The notes: generated by a model not told the origin, from the sequence alone. A stretch of 64,000 bases of DNA from Gammaproteobacteria bacterium (GCA_018815245.1 JAHIXK010000005.1:1-64000), one strand, 5' to 3'; shown: positions 8,701 through 15,502, counted from the stretch's first letter. Translations and numbers: made by a program.

Positions 8701-11229
8701 CAAGCCTTCAATGATCGATAGCGCATCTTGGTAGGCCCTTTCTGCAATTGCCTTATGTAATGATTTATGTTCTGTCCTTCGCAATTGCAAGCCAAAGCGT
8801 TTGGGTATTGACTGCCCTCGCACATCAACGTCTTTGTTACTGAAATCAAAATCAATTGAATCGCCAATATTTAGGAATTCTAGGATCTGATCTGCGAAGT
8901 CGCGTACTTGTTGGTGATCCTTCTTCATTGTTCTGAGGCTTGATGCGCCGTAAACCGGGATCTTGTCGTTTTCGTGGCCTAAAAGCCCATCCACAATATC
9001 TCTATCGGTGATTTTGCAGTGGTTGCTGACAAAATGGCGCAAGAAATTGGCCTGTAAGGTATCGAAACTCCCAAGGAGCGTTACATCCGCAGGAATACCT
9101 TCGATGCCGCCTTCAGTCAGAAAAAAGAAAAATGGGACACCTTGATTGTTTGAATGGGATGGTGCGACAAGTAGTGATTCAATTTGTCTCGAAAGATTTG
9201 GTGTGTTGGTTCGAAGTCGGTTGGCGAGGAGTTTAAGACCATTTCGATAGGTGATGCCGATTTCATCAGAGAGTGATTCACAAAGTGGTACAACACGTCT
9301 TGGCTCACGTAGCAAAACATCTTTGTCATCTACGATGATGAGATCAAAAGCGTCCGTGAACAGATCGAGATCGCAATATGCATCTTTAACTGGGCGCCCG
9401 CCCGTTGTTAGATAGATCCGGAAGATCAAGTAGGTAACCCAAGCATTCCAAGACGTGCGAAGTGATTTGCTATTGATGGTATGCTCTAATTGGCTAACCA
9501 AGATAGCTACATCGGCCCTAAATTTCTCAAGATTAAAAGCGTAGGGTGAGCCAGCGACGTTTTTCTCTCCGTGGATTACTGAATAGTAAGCACATTTCGA
9601 AGGAAGCTCTGATCGAGCGTTTTTTTGTATCAAAATTGCTGCTGATTCTGGATGCCCTTGTGCAAGGAGCATCAGTCGTCGGCTGCTTTGCAGCCAGGCA
9701 TTCGATTCAAACCCGAAGTGAACTTTTACCCGATCAATTTTCTCAGGATCGAACTTTTTCTCAATCGCCAGATCGTAGAGGCTCTCATGGGTTTGAATAT
9801 TCCATTGCTCCTTTAGAAAGTTTTGGAGTTTGGTGGGTAGAGATCTTCGTTCGATCTTATCGGACGGCAAAAGTGTTGAATGAAGAAAAGTCTTTTTGCC
9901 CATATGTTGTAGTGATGGACGCAATCTCCAGATCGCCGATAGATCGTCCATGAGTCCAAACTCCGTTTCTGGCAGATGATGGACTTTAAGTGCTAGTGCA
10001 CCCTCAAGGTTGGCACCGATCTGAAATCCGATCCAAATTAACAGGTCAGCTAAAGTGTCATTGGTGATTTCGTTGGTGCCTCCGGTCTCCAGGGTTGCGT
10101 AGGCACCGATATGTTCAGCCCGAAGCGGCAGGTGTGGGTTGGTCGGGAAATAGGTCGAAAGGTTGAAATCAAGCAGTACCTGCCCAATGGCTTTTGCCTC
10201 TAGCTGAGGGGTGTCTTGATTGTAGTTTCGTCGTCCCTTGGAATGGCCCTCAATATTTGAACCAGATTGATCGTCCGGTTGCGCATTATTGAAGTTCTGT
10301 TTAAAAAGCGCTTTTAACTTTCGGACTTCTTTGCCATCGTCATCGTTTATCCTGTACCTATTCAAATTCAGGGACTGGATCCCTGAAGGAGAGTCTGGAC
10401 CAAAGTAAAGAACAGGTTTTGCAGACGGAGAAAAGAAATTCAAGTAAATCTTCTGAATATTTCTCTGATATTTCGTTTCGTTATCGTTTGGAAGAACAGT
10501 TGTTGATCTTGATAGGCGAAGTTCAGTTTCCAACTTTTCTTTGAATGCTTTTTCACTTTTCGATGGCTTGTCGAAGCGTTGGAATAGATGGATTAGAAAA
10601 TCACGGTTGTGATTTTCGTTTACTGGCGCAAACGTTTGCCGAAGCTCATTGAGAAATTTAAGGTGGGGCATGCGAAATATCACTCTCCCATGGCTAAAGC
10701 AATAGCCTTCAAACAACTGCTTTAATATTAGCAAAGCGGTTTGCGTATAGCCGAAATTGGGATGCTGCTGCCAACTTTGAAAAAGCAGCTCAACAATTGG
10801 GTATTCACCGCGTGAAATTGGCTGAGCTCTGAAAATTGGCCGTTTCGTGTTGATCGTTTGAAATTGCTGATCACATGCCTCGAAAGCATCATAGCGTCGG
10901 ATTATATGTACCAGATGGTGGAGGTTTCTGTAAAAATCGTCCGTGTGCGACCATGCTTGTAAAGTTTCCCTGTATCGCGACGTGCATAGCCAGCCAAGGC
11001 AGTGGTGGAGAAAACCCCCTCCCGCAAATGGGATAGTAATTTCCGATTCAACCTTATGATTACGTAGCCCGTTATGAAGACGTAGATCTTCCCCGATTGC
11101 CCAACTCCGTCTTAAATTGGTTACAAAGTGAGCGGGAAGGTCTATTTTATCGGTTACCGCTGCAAGCGCATCCTCAAACTGGCCACAGTCTTGGATTAGA
11201 TTTGGATTCCAGTTGGGGATATTTTTCAT
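5794..11229 (-). CDS. Giant protein with two tyrosine-recombinase catalytic domains
   Basis: This is a single uninterrupted frame of 1811 codons. Domain A (about 560-790) shows TTGGRPVKDAYCDLD with the box I Arg near 612, NFLRHF (Arg 731, with Asn where His is usual), LLGHEND (His 752) and Tyr 760 in P-V-Y-G, a spacing seen in large integrases of genomic islands. Domain B (about 1210-1540) has a SAM-like helical core-binding region, then RRFGLRKTE (Arg 1358), H-T-L-R-H (1456-1460), ILGHAGT (His 1510) and LLETYSH (Tyr 1520), so a full R-HxxR-H-Y set. The other parts (1-550, 800-1200, 1540-1811) match nothing I know. Typical integrases are 300-500 residues. It lies in a minus-strand cluster after DUF3800, near a tRNA-like end, so an integrase role is likely. 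The 142-bp spacer upstream (11230-11371) holds only small overlapping frames on both strands that I do not trust. Confidence 0.88.
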   Translation of the reverse strand: MKNIPNWNPNLIQDCGQFEDALAAVTDKIDLPAHFVTNLRRSWAIGEDLRLHNGLRNHKVESEITIPFAGGGFLHHCLGWLCTSRYRETLQAWSHTDDFYRNLHHLVHIIRRYDAFEACDQQFQTINTKRPIFRAQPISRGEYPIVELLFQSWQQHPNFGYTQTALLILKQLFEGYCFSHGRVIFRMPHLKFLNELRQTFAPVNENHNRDFLIHLFQRFDKPSKSEKAFKEKLETELRLSRSTTVLPNDNETKYQRNIQKIYLNFFSPSAKPVLYFGPDSPSGIQSLNLNRYRINDDDGKEVRKLKALFKQNFNNAQPDDQSGSNIEGHSKGRRNYNQDTPQLEAKAIGQVLLDFNLSTYFPTNPHLPLRAEHIGAYATLETGGTNEITNDTLADLLIWIGFQIGANLEGALALKVHHLPETEFGLMDDLSAIWRLRPSLQHMGKKTFLHSTLLPSDKIERRSLPTKLQNFLKEQWNIQTHESLYDLAIEKKFDPEKIDRVKVHFGFESNAWLQSSRRLMLLAQGHPESAAILIQKNARSELPSKCAYYSVIHGEKNVAGSPYAFNLEKFRADVAILVSQLEHTINSKSLRTSWNAWVTYLIFRIYLTTGGRPVKDAYCDLDLFTDAFDLIIVDDKDVLLREPRRVVPLCESLSDEIGITYRNGLKLLANRLRTNTPNLSRQIESLLVAPSHSNNQGVPFFFFLTEGGIEGIPADVTLLGSFDTLQANFLRHFVSNHCKITDRDIVDGLLGHENDKIPVYGASSLRTMKKDHQQVRDFADQILEFLNIGDSIDFDFSNKDVDVRGQSIPKRFGLQLRRTEHKSLHKAIAERAYQDALSIIEGLRAEEKTQDRIDKALTQARLDLSNRIHFDIYFYKLTRFLRKMAPGLDMKSFSNVGRTVNERVPIDFCRKYSEYRASHPGVMEILQSNIQAKQKVNLEFLFALSLIKLNGITCKVAIQQVLKGNYLLGTISDKTFIDIHFVDTQPHPLASVRRHELHRLSIHYYERLVNQLSFRQSSNNLEKLGRDLQAKINRLGVSGSSLNTKKDLLYYFAEIEQSYQLYELPGCLAAIASGDTKHRSSNYLSFQQLTDPDTDHVASNARLALTTKYLSHEVVTTDTIAYLDTGNKAPPPSQATATSSFVAGTELEIKENFSGGSNDQAIEESFTPDNSTDFHEQGLVCKSVASHIAAIMDDALGAILRLSKEVATRPSLCKSALLSYAKDIESRKPSGRKSLAKNTKLNYYGRIGNLFKETNLEHEIDEEQLDEAIETVNGYLLDRQQILQSAHDDLRQIRDFFSKLAELNPLMSVKFDNLGTVYNPATHLFSQKELNLIFKKIQETQPETLQAIFVLLRRFGLRKTESLFLKPVNLQLLDTTPLLRVMGDSVFRPKFPASNRYVLSQTRITSEEKGILQRIKHRAITTKASYLGDLFQSSAREISLDLNQIIRNITFRGSIHTLRHTFADELTFGLFESAICCNPDKPLNGEQLIHTTPDSVNRKTLFVASRILGHAGTITLLETYSHRGFEVIDSFYNSQFCEIALRNIEVQSESFAFSMTSRYGLKCPAPQLDEPIKLRTFNVKDYILGSLDYLNQSSDSINLYSTANQKIASRLYPLENIFRSFPPSLRPARFAHAKPNSIFLSRAFYERLEKQLPDHGDTADLIHRVQATPAKTSDILALKQIPFELNSNFDPLGNFTEDAHYVIRESMKEKDLVNLIHILDLLQFLGFDSKDLFFWSNSHSQKCNIRNVLTDLGLTTRFRLPVGPVRQTVKFNIDLETVWVIGVKRQKKDVPFSNTEFFWIGLIVHLLAGGY

Positions 11230-11371
11230 ATGGAGGTGTCCCAGCTTGACAACTTCGTTGCAAATATCGTTACGATTGCACCGAGAAGACTTGATTTGAA
11301 CGAGCTATATCGCTTACACTTCGAACAAGTGGATTGGGGGCTCCCGGTCGGCGCTATAGCCTCGGTGGGTT

Positions 11372-12175
11372 TCATCGGGGCTTTTCGCTTTTTTGGGGTG
11401 GATAAACTTTTAAGCCCCAATTTTCATATCCTTGCCCGACGTTTTTTCGACCTCCAGAGCAATAAAACTTCTCCTTCAAGATTTCAAAAGCAGTGTTTGG
11501 TTGATCGGGGCGCAGAATGTTAAGGCCAATCGGCCTAGCGACGAGGTCAGCCAGTTGCAAGCCAGGGGAATCCACCTTTTTATCCGCAAAAATAATCTCA
11601 AAAGGGAAGTTGATTCCAGCGCGATTTGCGCCATCGGTCATCCGACGAAACTCAAGCTCTAACTCGTCGTCTTCTTTTTTACCTCGACATTCAAAGACTA
11701 CGTGGGTGAGTTGCTTTTGTTGACTCTTCTCCTGCAGGAACTCATAGAGTGTCTCCAAGCAAAAGCCTAGTGCCAAATGATAGGGGTTCTCGTTTTGGTC
11801 GGGCGAGCCTTTGAGTTTTGATTTGTCGATGACACAACTAGCCAGAATAAAGTTGTGGGTCTTGATTAGTTGACTCAGTTCGTCCAGGAATTTGGTTTTT
11901 TGCAGCTTGCTTTTGAAGGTGAATGCGCCTTTTTCTTTTCTGATGTCGTGTTCATGCAGTACAACCAAGTCATGGCCGAAGTGCTGGAACTTGAATTGGT
12001 GCAGTGCGGAAACAACGCGATTGGCGTAATGCCTCTTGTGAAATATGCAAAAGGCAAGGACAAAAATTGGATAGTTTGGATCCAAATTTTGCATGCCATG
12101 GTCACCACTTTCGTCGACATAGACGATGTAGTCACTGAATATGCTGGGTGTGGTTTGGTCGGTTTTGCTGCTCAT
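11372..12175 (-). CDS. DUF3800 family protein
   Basis: This 267-residue protein carries the DUF3800 signature. Near the start is the strand-acid motif Y-I-V-Y-V-D-E-S-G-D-H-G (residues about 17-28). Later come FVLAFCIF, a central HEHDIRK segment and a C-terminal LQLADLVARPIGL block ending near a Tyr/Trp-rich tail. The family has an RNase H-like fold with conserved acidic residues and is common on phages, plasmids and islands, but its activity is unknown. It is the first gene of the minus-strand cluster with the giant recombinase, 142 bp upstream of it, and its start faces the tRNA-like end at 12456. It may take part in processing nucleic acid during recombination or defence; this is inference. 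Confidence 0.85.
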   Translation of the reverse strand: MSSKTDQTTPSIFSDYIVYVDESGDHGMQNLDPNYPIFVLAFCIFHKRHYANRVVSALHQFKFQHFGHDLVVLHEHDIRKEKGAFTFKSKLQKTKFLDELSQLIKTHNFILASCVIDKSKLKGSPDQNENPYHLALGFCLETLYEFLQEKSQQKQLTHVVFECRGKKEDDELELEFRRMTDGANRAGINFPFEIIFADKKVDSPGLQLADLVARPIGLNILRPDQPNTAFEILKEKFYCSGGRKNVGQGYENWGLKVYPPQKSEKPR

Positions 12176-12248
12176 TGTGGTCTCGCAGTGACTTTGAAAA
12201 GTCTGTGACGAACAAAATTCAGTCGCCTACGGATGTGCCGCAAAGTGG

Positions 12249-12293
12249 GCCGAGACTCCAAAAACCACAAAAATAGCGAAATAGTGCCGAGAC
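12249..12293 (+). repeat. Pair of GCCGAGAC direct repeats near the island end
   Basis: GCCGAGAC occurs at 12249-12256 and 12286-12293, 37 bases apart start to start, upstream of DUF3800 and about 140-200 bp from the tRNA-like end. Spaced short repeats near an attachment site can be arm-binding sites of a tyrosine recombinase or operator half-sites. Eight bases is short enough to be chance. Confidence 0.3.
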
Positions 12294-12431
12294 GTTAAAT
12301 GGTGTTATCTCACAGTTTGTGTGTGAAAGCAACAGAGTATAAAAATTCAGAGGGTCTTGAAAGCACCTATTAACGTTGTTTCTGACGAAAATAAGTTAAA
12401 TAAGATACATCTTTTCCCCTTGGCCTCCGAA

Positions 12432-12456
12432 GGTTCGATCCCCGCCAGCCGCACCA
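12432..12456 (+). other. tRNA/tmRNA 3'-end-like sequence, probable attachment site
   Basis: The sequence has a T-loop GGTTCGATCC, then CCCGC, a seven-base acceptor-like strand CAGCCGC and ACCA ending at 12456. This is the layout of a tRNA or tmRNA 3' end. The matching 5' half is not there: the bases before the T-loop (CGAAG) do not pair with CCCGC, and no D-arm or anticodon arm precedes it. A lone 3' end from T-loop to CCA is what remains at the far side of an island integrated into a tRNA-type gene. The intact gene would then lie left of the window. The stretch 12176-12547 otherwise holds no gene I can support. Confidence 0.5.
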
Positions 12457-12547
12457 TTACATACATCTGGTGATCCCAATCCCCGTTTTTTGACACTGCT
12501 CCCGCCACGGGCTTGAATGGCGAGTTGTTCACTTCCCTGCTTAGCCC

Positions 12548-12853
12548 ATGTTCAATTCCAGCTTCGGCAAACTTTCATTGACCCAGCCTGCGTTTTACAT
12601 ACCCCTGCCCCAGCATTCGCTGGTCGACGTCATTGCCCACAGCTACGGTATTTTGCCTGGGCAAGAACCGGTGTTTTCGGTGTTGCTGGATTACCTGCTT
12701 GCACTGAACCCCACCGTGAAAAACCCACGCATTGCCCTGGGCAGCCATGCTCCGCGCACGCTCGACTTTATTTCACACGACCCACAAACCATTCTGTGCA
12801 TGAACCCCGAGGTGGTGAAGGCCCGCATACGGCGGGTGGTGGGGTGCTGTTGA
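12548..12853 (+). CDS. Hypothetical 101-residue protein
   Basis: A GC-rich frame of 101 codons starts MFNSSFGKLSLTQPAFYIPL and ends VVKARIRRVVGCC. Composition resembles the backbone rather than the AT-rich DNA to its left, and the middle (SLVDVIAHSYGILPGQEPV, ALGSHAPRTLDFISHDPQT) looks like real protein. No family is recognised. The stop comes just after a basic segment and a low-complexity GGTGG run, so it may be a truncated version of a longer protein. An overlapping frame at 12517-12942 looks like a shadow. Confidence 0.4.
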   Translation: MFNSSFGKLSLTQPAFYIPLPQHSLVDVIAHSYGILPGQEPVFSVLLDYLLALNPTVKNPRIALGSHAPRTLDFISHDPQTILCMNPEVVKARIRRVVGCC

Positions 12854-12938
12854 CTGGGTTTGGCGCAATGGGGGCGTGTGGGAAGATTGGTTGGGGAGTT
12901 GACTTGGTAAGTCCTTCTGGAATTGGGCAACTGTGTAA

Positions 12939-13322
12939 ATGAGTGATTTATTTATTCACATCCTTTTTGCAAGCATCTTGTTGATCGCAGTTTTGCTCCC
13001 CGCAAGCTGGGTGCTTCTTACTTGGATTACACCTAGATCGGTTATCGATCGCTATGTGAGTCCCCCATATTTCAGCGAGTTTGAAGCAATTGCATATCAA
13101 TATTTTCCGACTAGTTTGATTCGAACCATGCTTTTCAGCATGGCGATCTCCGTTCCAGTTTGTAGGCGAATCAGGAAGTTTGGCGACATGCACAAGCACG
13201 TGCCATTGTGGTTCAACCTTGCATGCAGGTTTTATGTGTACGGAATTCTTGGCTATTCGTTCCTATGCATTTTCGTGATAATCGGTTTGGTGGTTCTGGC
13301 TGAATTTGGTGTTAATGGGTAG
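12939..13322 (+). CDS. Hypothetical integral membrane protein, 127 residues
   Basis: The protein has a strongly hydrophobic N-terminal segment (about 5-30, IHILFASILLIAVLLPASWV), a second weaker one around 61-72 (LIRTMLFSMAIS), and two close C-terminal segments (about 95-122, YVYGILGYSFLCIFVIIGLVV). This gives three or four membrane passes with a short basic loop (RRIRKFGDMHKH). No family is recognised. It lies just upstream of another small membrane protein gene with 9 bp between, so the two may be co-transcribed. Base composition is more AT-rich than the backbone. Confidence 0.55.
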   Translation: MSDLFIHILFASILLIAVLLPASWVLLTWITPRSVIDRYVSPPYFSEFEAIAYQYFPTSLIRTMLFSMAISVPVCRRIRKFGDMHKHVPLWFNLACRFYVYGILGYSFLCIFVIIGLVVLAEFGVNG

Positions 13323-13331
13323 GCGTTTGCA

Positions 13332-13544
13332 ATGAAAACTACTTCCTCGCGCGCACTGTTGTTCGCGAGCGTTTTCGTCTACTTCATCTGTCTTACTCAA
13401 CCAGGGTTCTACGCTGGTAGCGAAGAGCCTGTATTTGGTCCAGGGATAGGCCTCTTGTTGATCGGGTGGTTTGCTATTGGAAGCGGCGCGGGTTTTTCGT
13501 GGTTAGCCAATCCAGTGTTGTTTCTAGTTTGGAACTTTGCATGA
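13332..13544 (+). CDS. Small membrane protein, probably frameshifted near its C-terminus
   Basis: The frame encodes 70 residues with an N-terminal hydrophobic segment (ALLFASVFVYFICLTQ), then GFYAGSEEPVFGPGIGLLLIGWFAI and FSWLANPVLFLVWNF. This arrangement of helices with a W-x-A-N-P-x-L motif is typical of a small family of bacterial membrane proteins that normally go on with one more helix. That helix is present in another frame just downstream: 13546-13638 reads GYGRGYWLWLVSAVLALLSA to a TAA. A one-base indel near 13540 therefore probably truncates the protein. A natural separate short gene is the alternative. Confidence 0.5.
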   Translation: MKTTSSRALLFASVFVYFICLTQPGFYAGSEEPVFGPGIGLLLIGWFAIGSGAGFSWLANPVLFLVWNFA

Positions 13545-13637
13545 AGTGACGGGTTACGGGCGTGGGTACTGGCTGTGGTTAGTCAGTGCCGTGTTGGCTT
13601 TGCTATCGGCTATCGCCATAGAGGTAAGTGAGAAGTA

Positions 13638-13868
13638 ATGACGTTCTCGCAAATAGGAAAAGGCATTGGTTTTTCAAGCATAAAGTTTCGAGAGCATCGC
13701 TTCGATTGCATTTTCATTTTTAAATGTTGTGTACTGGCTGGAAAAGCAGGGGCGCTGCCAGCGAGATGGCTGGAAAAATACCGTGACCCCCCAAAATGCA
13801 GGGTTGTGAAAATTCACATACCGCTGAAACGTAGATTCAGCGGGGTTCTACGGCAACTCAAAAAGTGA
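13638..13868 (+). CDS. Doubtful 76-residue hypothetical protein
   Basis: The start overlaps the TAA that ends the displaced third helix (TAATG). The protein is basic with no recognisable motif, and its Cys/Arg/Lys-rich make-up could be non-coding sequence read by chance. It is listed because no better frame covers the interval. Confidence 0.22.
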   Translation: MTFSQIGKGIGFSSIKFREHRFDCIFIFKCCVLAGKAGALPARWLEKYRDPPKCRVVKIHIPLKRRFSGVLRQLKK

Positions 13869-14183
13869 TGTGCGTTTGCAGAACGCGACCACAGCTTGCC
13901 GCACTTTACAAAGTTATTTACATTCAAGTCGCAGTTACTTACTTGTTAAATGTTGTTAAACCGGCTGGGGTATTGGTCGGCGGTAGCTATGGTGGGTTGC
14001 AATTTTTTGCTGCGGTGTGCAATTGGTCAAGCAAGCGCGGCGAGTTTCCGGTTTTGGTTATACCGCTTCCAGGCAGGGTATTTTTGTGAAACCCAAGGCT
14101 GGATAAAGGATTTGGCAGACCGGGAGGGTTTGGTAGGTGGTGTTCGGATAAATGGATATCGCCGTTATTGTTCGATAAAACTA
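13869..14183 (+). other. Stretch without a convincing gene
   Basis: Two overlapping plus-strand frames (13865-14089 and 13950-14201) cross this interval, but neither has a ribosome binding site or a protein-like pattern I trust. It may be a degraded first cassette of the integron-type array, because it ends in a GTTAGGC core. Confidence 0.4.
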
Positions 14184-14190
14184 GTTAGGC
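14184..14190 (+). other. Isolated integron core site GTTAGGC
   Basis: GTTAGGC followed by GGTACAAATG marks the left junction of the first clear cassette. The complete attC6 site at 18698 has nearly the same setting (GTTAGGC CGTACAAATG). No matching left half (GCCTAAC type) is evident upstream, so this is either the surviving right half of a decayed attC or the edge of the array. Confidence 0.45.
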
Positions 14191-14197
14191 GGTACAA

Positions 14198-14785
14198 ATG
14201 ACCAGATCTGCATACCTACGCACCGACGAGCAAGAGGAGGCCGTTCGCTCCCTCGAATGGGCAGAGTTGCAGGCCAGGACATTGGCTATCGACGCGTACG
14301 CATGGAAGTGGGTTCTGATCGCGCTCCACAACGCCATGCAAGGCTTTATGGTGCTCGCCCTCTGGAACGGCAACGGACTACTGGCACTACGCCCAAAAGT
14401 TGCGAAGAAGTGGCTGGAGGCCTACGAAACCGGTGGTCAGTTTCCCGCCGAGAAGTTGGATGAGTTCTTGAATCTGTACCTCAAGATCAAGGATCCGGAG
14501 AACTTCCACACTCTCGGAGCTGGTCCGTTCGTGCCCACAAGCACCCACGACCAGAGCATGAACTACCTGAATGAGTTCAGAAACATGTTCACCCACTTCA
14601 CGCCCAAAGGCTGGTCTCTCGAACTTGCGGGATTGCCCAGAATCTGTCTCGACACCCTGGAAATCATGAACTTCCTGGGCCTTCAAACAACAGCAGTGCT
14701 TTGGTACAAACCAACACGGCGGACCCGCGCCGACAGGGCGTTGAAGAGAATGACCAAGACGCTCCTGAAACTGAGCGCGCAGTGA
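14198..14785 (+). CDS. Cassette-borne hypothetical protein with HEPN-like R-x4-H motif
   Basis: This 195-residue protein has an N-terminal segment rich in helices (EWAELQARTLAIDAYAWKWV) and a central E-F-R-N-M-F-T-H-F-T-P-K-G-W block near residue 130. R-N-M-F-T-H fits the R-x4-6-H active-site signature of HEPN RNases. The gene starts 7 bp after a GTTAGGC core and ends just before a full attC (14787-14849), so it is one integron cassette. HEPN proteins often act as toxins or in antiviral systems. No neighbouring antitoxin is present in the cassette. The family link rests on the motif and helical pattern only. Confidence 0.7.
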   Translation: MTRSAYLRTDEQEEAVRSLEWAELQARTLAIDAYAWKWVLIALHNAMQGFMVLALWNGNGLLALRPKVAKKWLEAYETGGQFPAEKLDEFLNLYLKIKDPENFHTLGAGPFVPTSTHDQSMNYLNEFRNMFTHFTPKGWSLELAGLPRICLDTLEIMNFLGLQTTAVLWYKPTRRTRADRALKRMTKTLLKLSAQ

Positions 14786-14786
14786 C

Positions 14787-14849
14787 GCCTAACCCTGCGC
14801 TCAAGCGGGACTGCGCAAAAGCGCGCAGCCGCTTACCTTTACGTTAGGC
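14787..14849 (+). other. attC site 1
   Basis: GCCTAAC (14787-14793) and GTTAGGC (14843-14849) are fully complementary core sites. They enclose a 49-base imperfect palindrome (GCGCTCAAGCGG / CCGCTTACC, with CTGCGC / GCGCAG at the tip). Length 63 bp. This is a classic compact attC recombined by integron integrases as a folded single strand. Confidence 0.9.
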
Positions 14850-14880
14850 AGCACGATTCCAATTTTGGGGAGGTTCGAAG

Positions 14881-15405
14881 ATGGCAAGCAAGTTTCTTGG
14901 CGTTGATGGCAAGTACCATCCCGCCGGGTCATTTCTCGGCACTGACGGAAAGTACCATCCGGGGGGCTACTTCGTAGGTTCCGACGGGAAGTACCATCCG
15001 CCCGGTTCGTTCCTCGGGGCAGACGGGAAGTACCATCGTGCTGGGGAGTTCGTTGGTTCGGATGGGCGGTATCACCCGAAAGGCCAATTTCCTGGGAGCG
15101 ACGGTAAGTACCATCCGGCGGGTTCCTTCCCTGGGATGGACGGCAAGTACCACCCGCCGGGAGCATTTCCTGGAACCGATGGGAAATATCACCCGCAGGG
15201 CAGCTTCCTCGGGACTGATGGTCGTTACCATGCCTCGGGATCCTTCGTAGGTACGGACGGTCGCTACCACTTGCCCGGCGCGTTTCTCGGGACAGACGGA
15301 AAGTATCACCCGCAACATTCCTTTTTAGGTGTTCACGGTCAATACGTTGAACCCGAGGGTGCCGGTGAGAGGGAACGCGCGAATCAAAACGGCCTTGAGT
15401 GCTGA
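14881..15405 (+). CDS. Cassette protein made of 11 tandem 13-residue repeats (F-x-G-x-D-G-K-Y-H-P)
   Basis: This 174-residue protein is almost entirely repeat. After MASK come 11 units of the form F-[LVP]-G-x-D-G-[KR]-Y-H-x-x-G-x (residues 5-147), then a diverged twelfth unit (FLGVHGQYVEPEG) and a short polar tail. There is no signal peptide or membrane segment. Asp-Gly, Tyr and His recur at fixed 13-residue spacing, which suggests a repeat fold such as a beta solenoid or a multivalent metal- or ligand-binding surface. I do not recognise the family. A GGGGAGG ribosome binding site precedes the ATG by six bases. It is the sole gene of a cassette between attC1 and attC2. Confidence 0.8.
   Translation: MASKFLGVDGKYHPAGSFLGTDGKYHPGGYFVGSDGKYHPPGSFLGADGKYHRAGEFVGSDGRYHPKGQFPGSDGKYHPAGSFPGMDGKYHPPGAFPGTDGKYHPQGSFLGTDGRYHASGSFVGTDGRYHLPGAFLGTDGKYHPQHSFLGVHGQYVEPEGAGERERANQNGLEC
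14893..15321 (+). repeat. 39-bp coding tandem repeat, 11 units
   Basis: Eleven back-to-back 39-bp units encode the 13-residue motif. The strings GACGG(A/G/C)AAGTA(C/T)CA recur at this period. Units vary mainly at third codon positions and at the variable residues, which points to selection on the protein rather than recent DNA-level duplication. Confidence 0.9.
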
Positions 15406-15409
15406 TGCT

Positions 15410-15502
15410 GCCTAACAGGTCGTTCGACACGGACGCCCGACGGCGGCCGTTCGCTTCGCTTCGGTCCTTTCCGCCGGTCGCCGGTCAACTCCGACGTTAT
15501 GG
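15410..15502 (+). other. attC site 2
   Basis: GCCTAAC (15410-15416) opens and GTTATGG (15496-15502) closes a 93-bp imperfect palindrome with a long internal stem (GGTCGTTCGACACGG, GCGGCCGTTCGCTTCG, GGTCGCCGGTCAACTCCGAC). The right core differs from the left at two bases, as is common between cassettes. Confidence 0.85.

Noticed and set aside
5794-11229. Giant recombinase considered as the missing integron integrase
   Set aside because: Size, domain layout and the lack of the IntI-specific extra helix region argue against it, and it faces away from the cassettes behind a separate attachment-like site.
11226-11523. Small frames on both strands in the spacer between DUF3800 and the giant gene (11226-11420 minus, 11230-11523 plus)
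   Set aside because: Neither has a ribosome binding site. They overlap each other and the end of DUF3800. The ATGA overlap of the minus frame with the giant gene is suggestive but the peptide is low complexity.
12347-12532. Minus-strand frame of 61 codons over the tRNA-like end
   Set aside because: It includes the R-L-A-G-I-E-P type peptide that commonly arises from reading through the antisense of a tRNA T-arm. It is better explained by the attachment site.
14893-15321. 39-bp periodic repeats considered as a CRISPR array
   Set aside because: Repeats are contiguous without spacers and keep one reading frame with third-base variation, so they are a coding tandem repeat.
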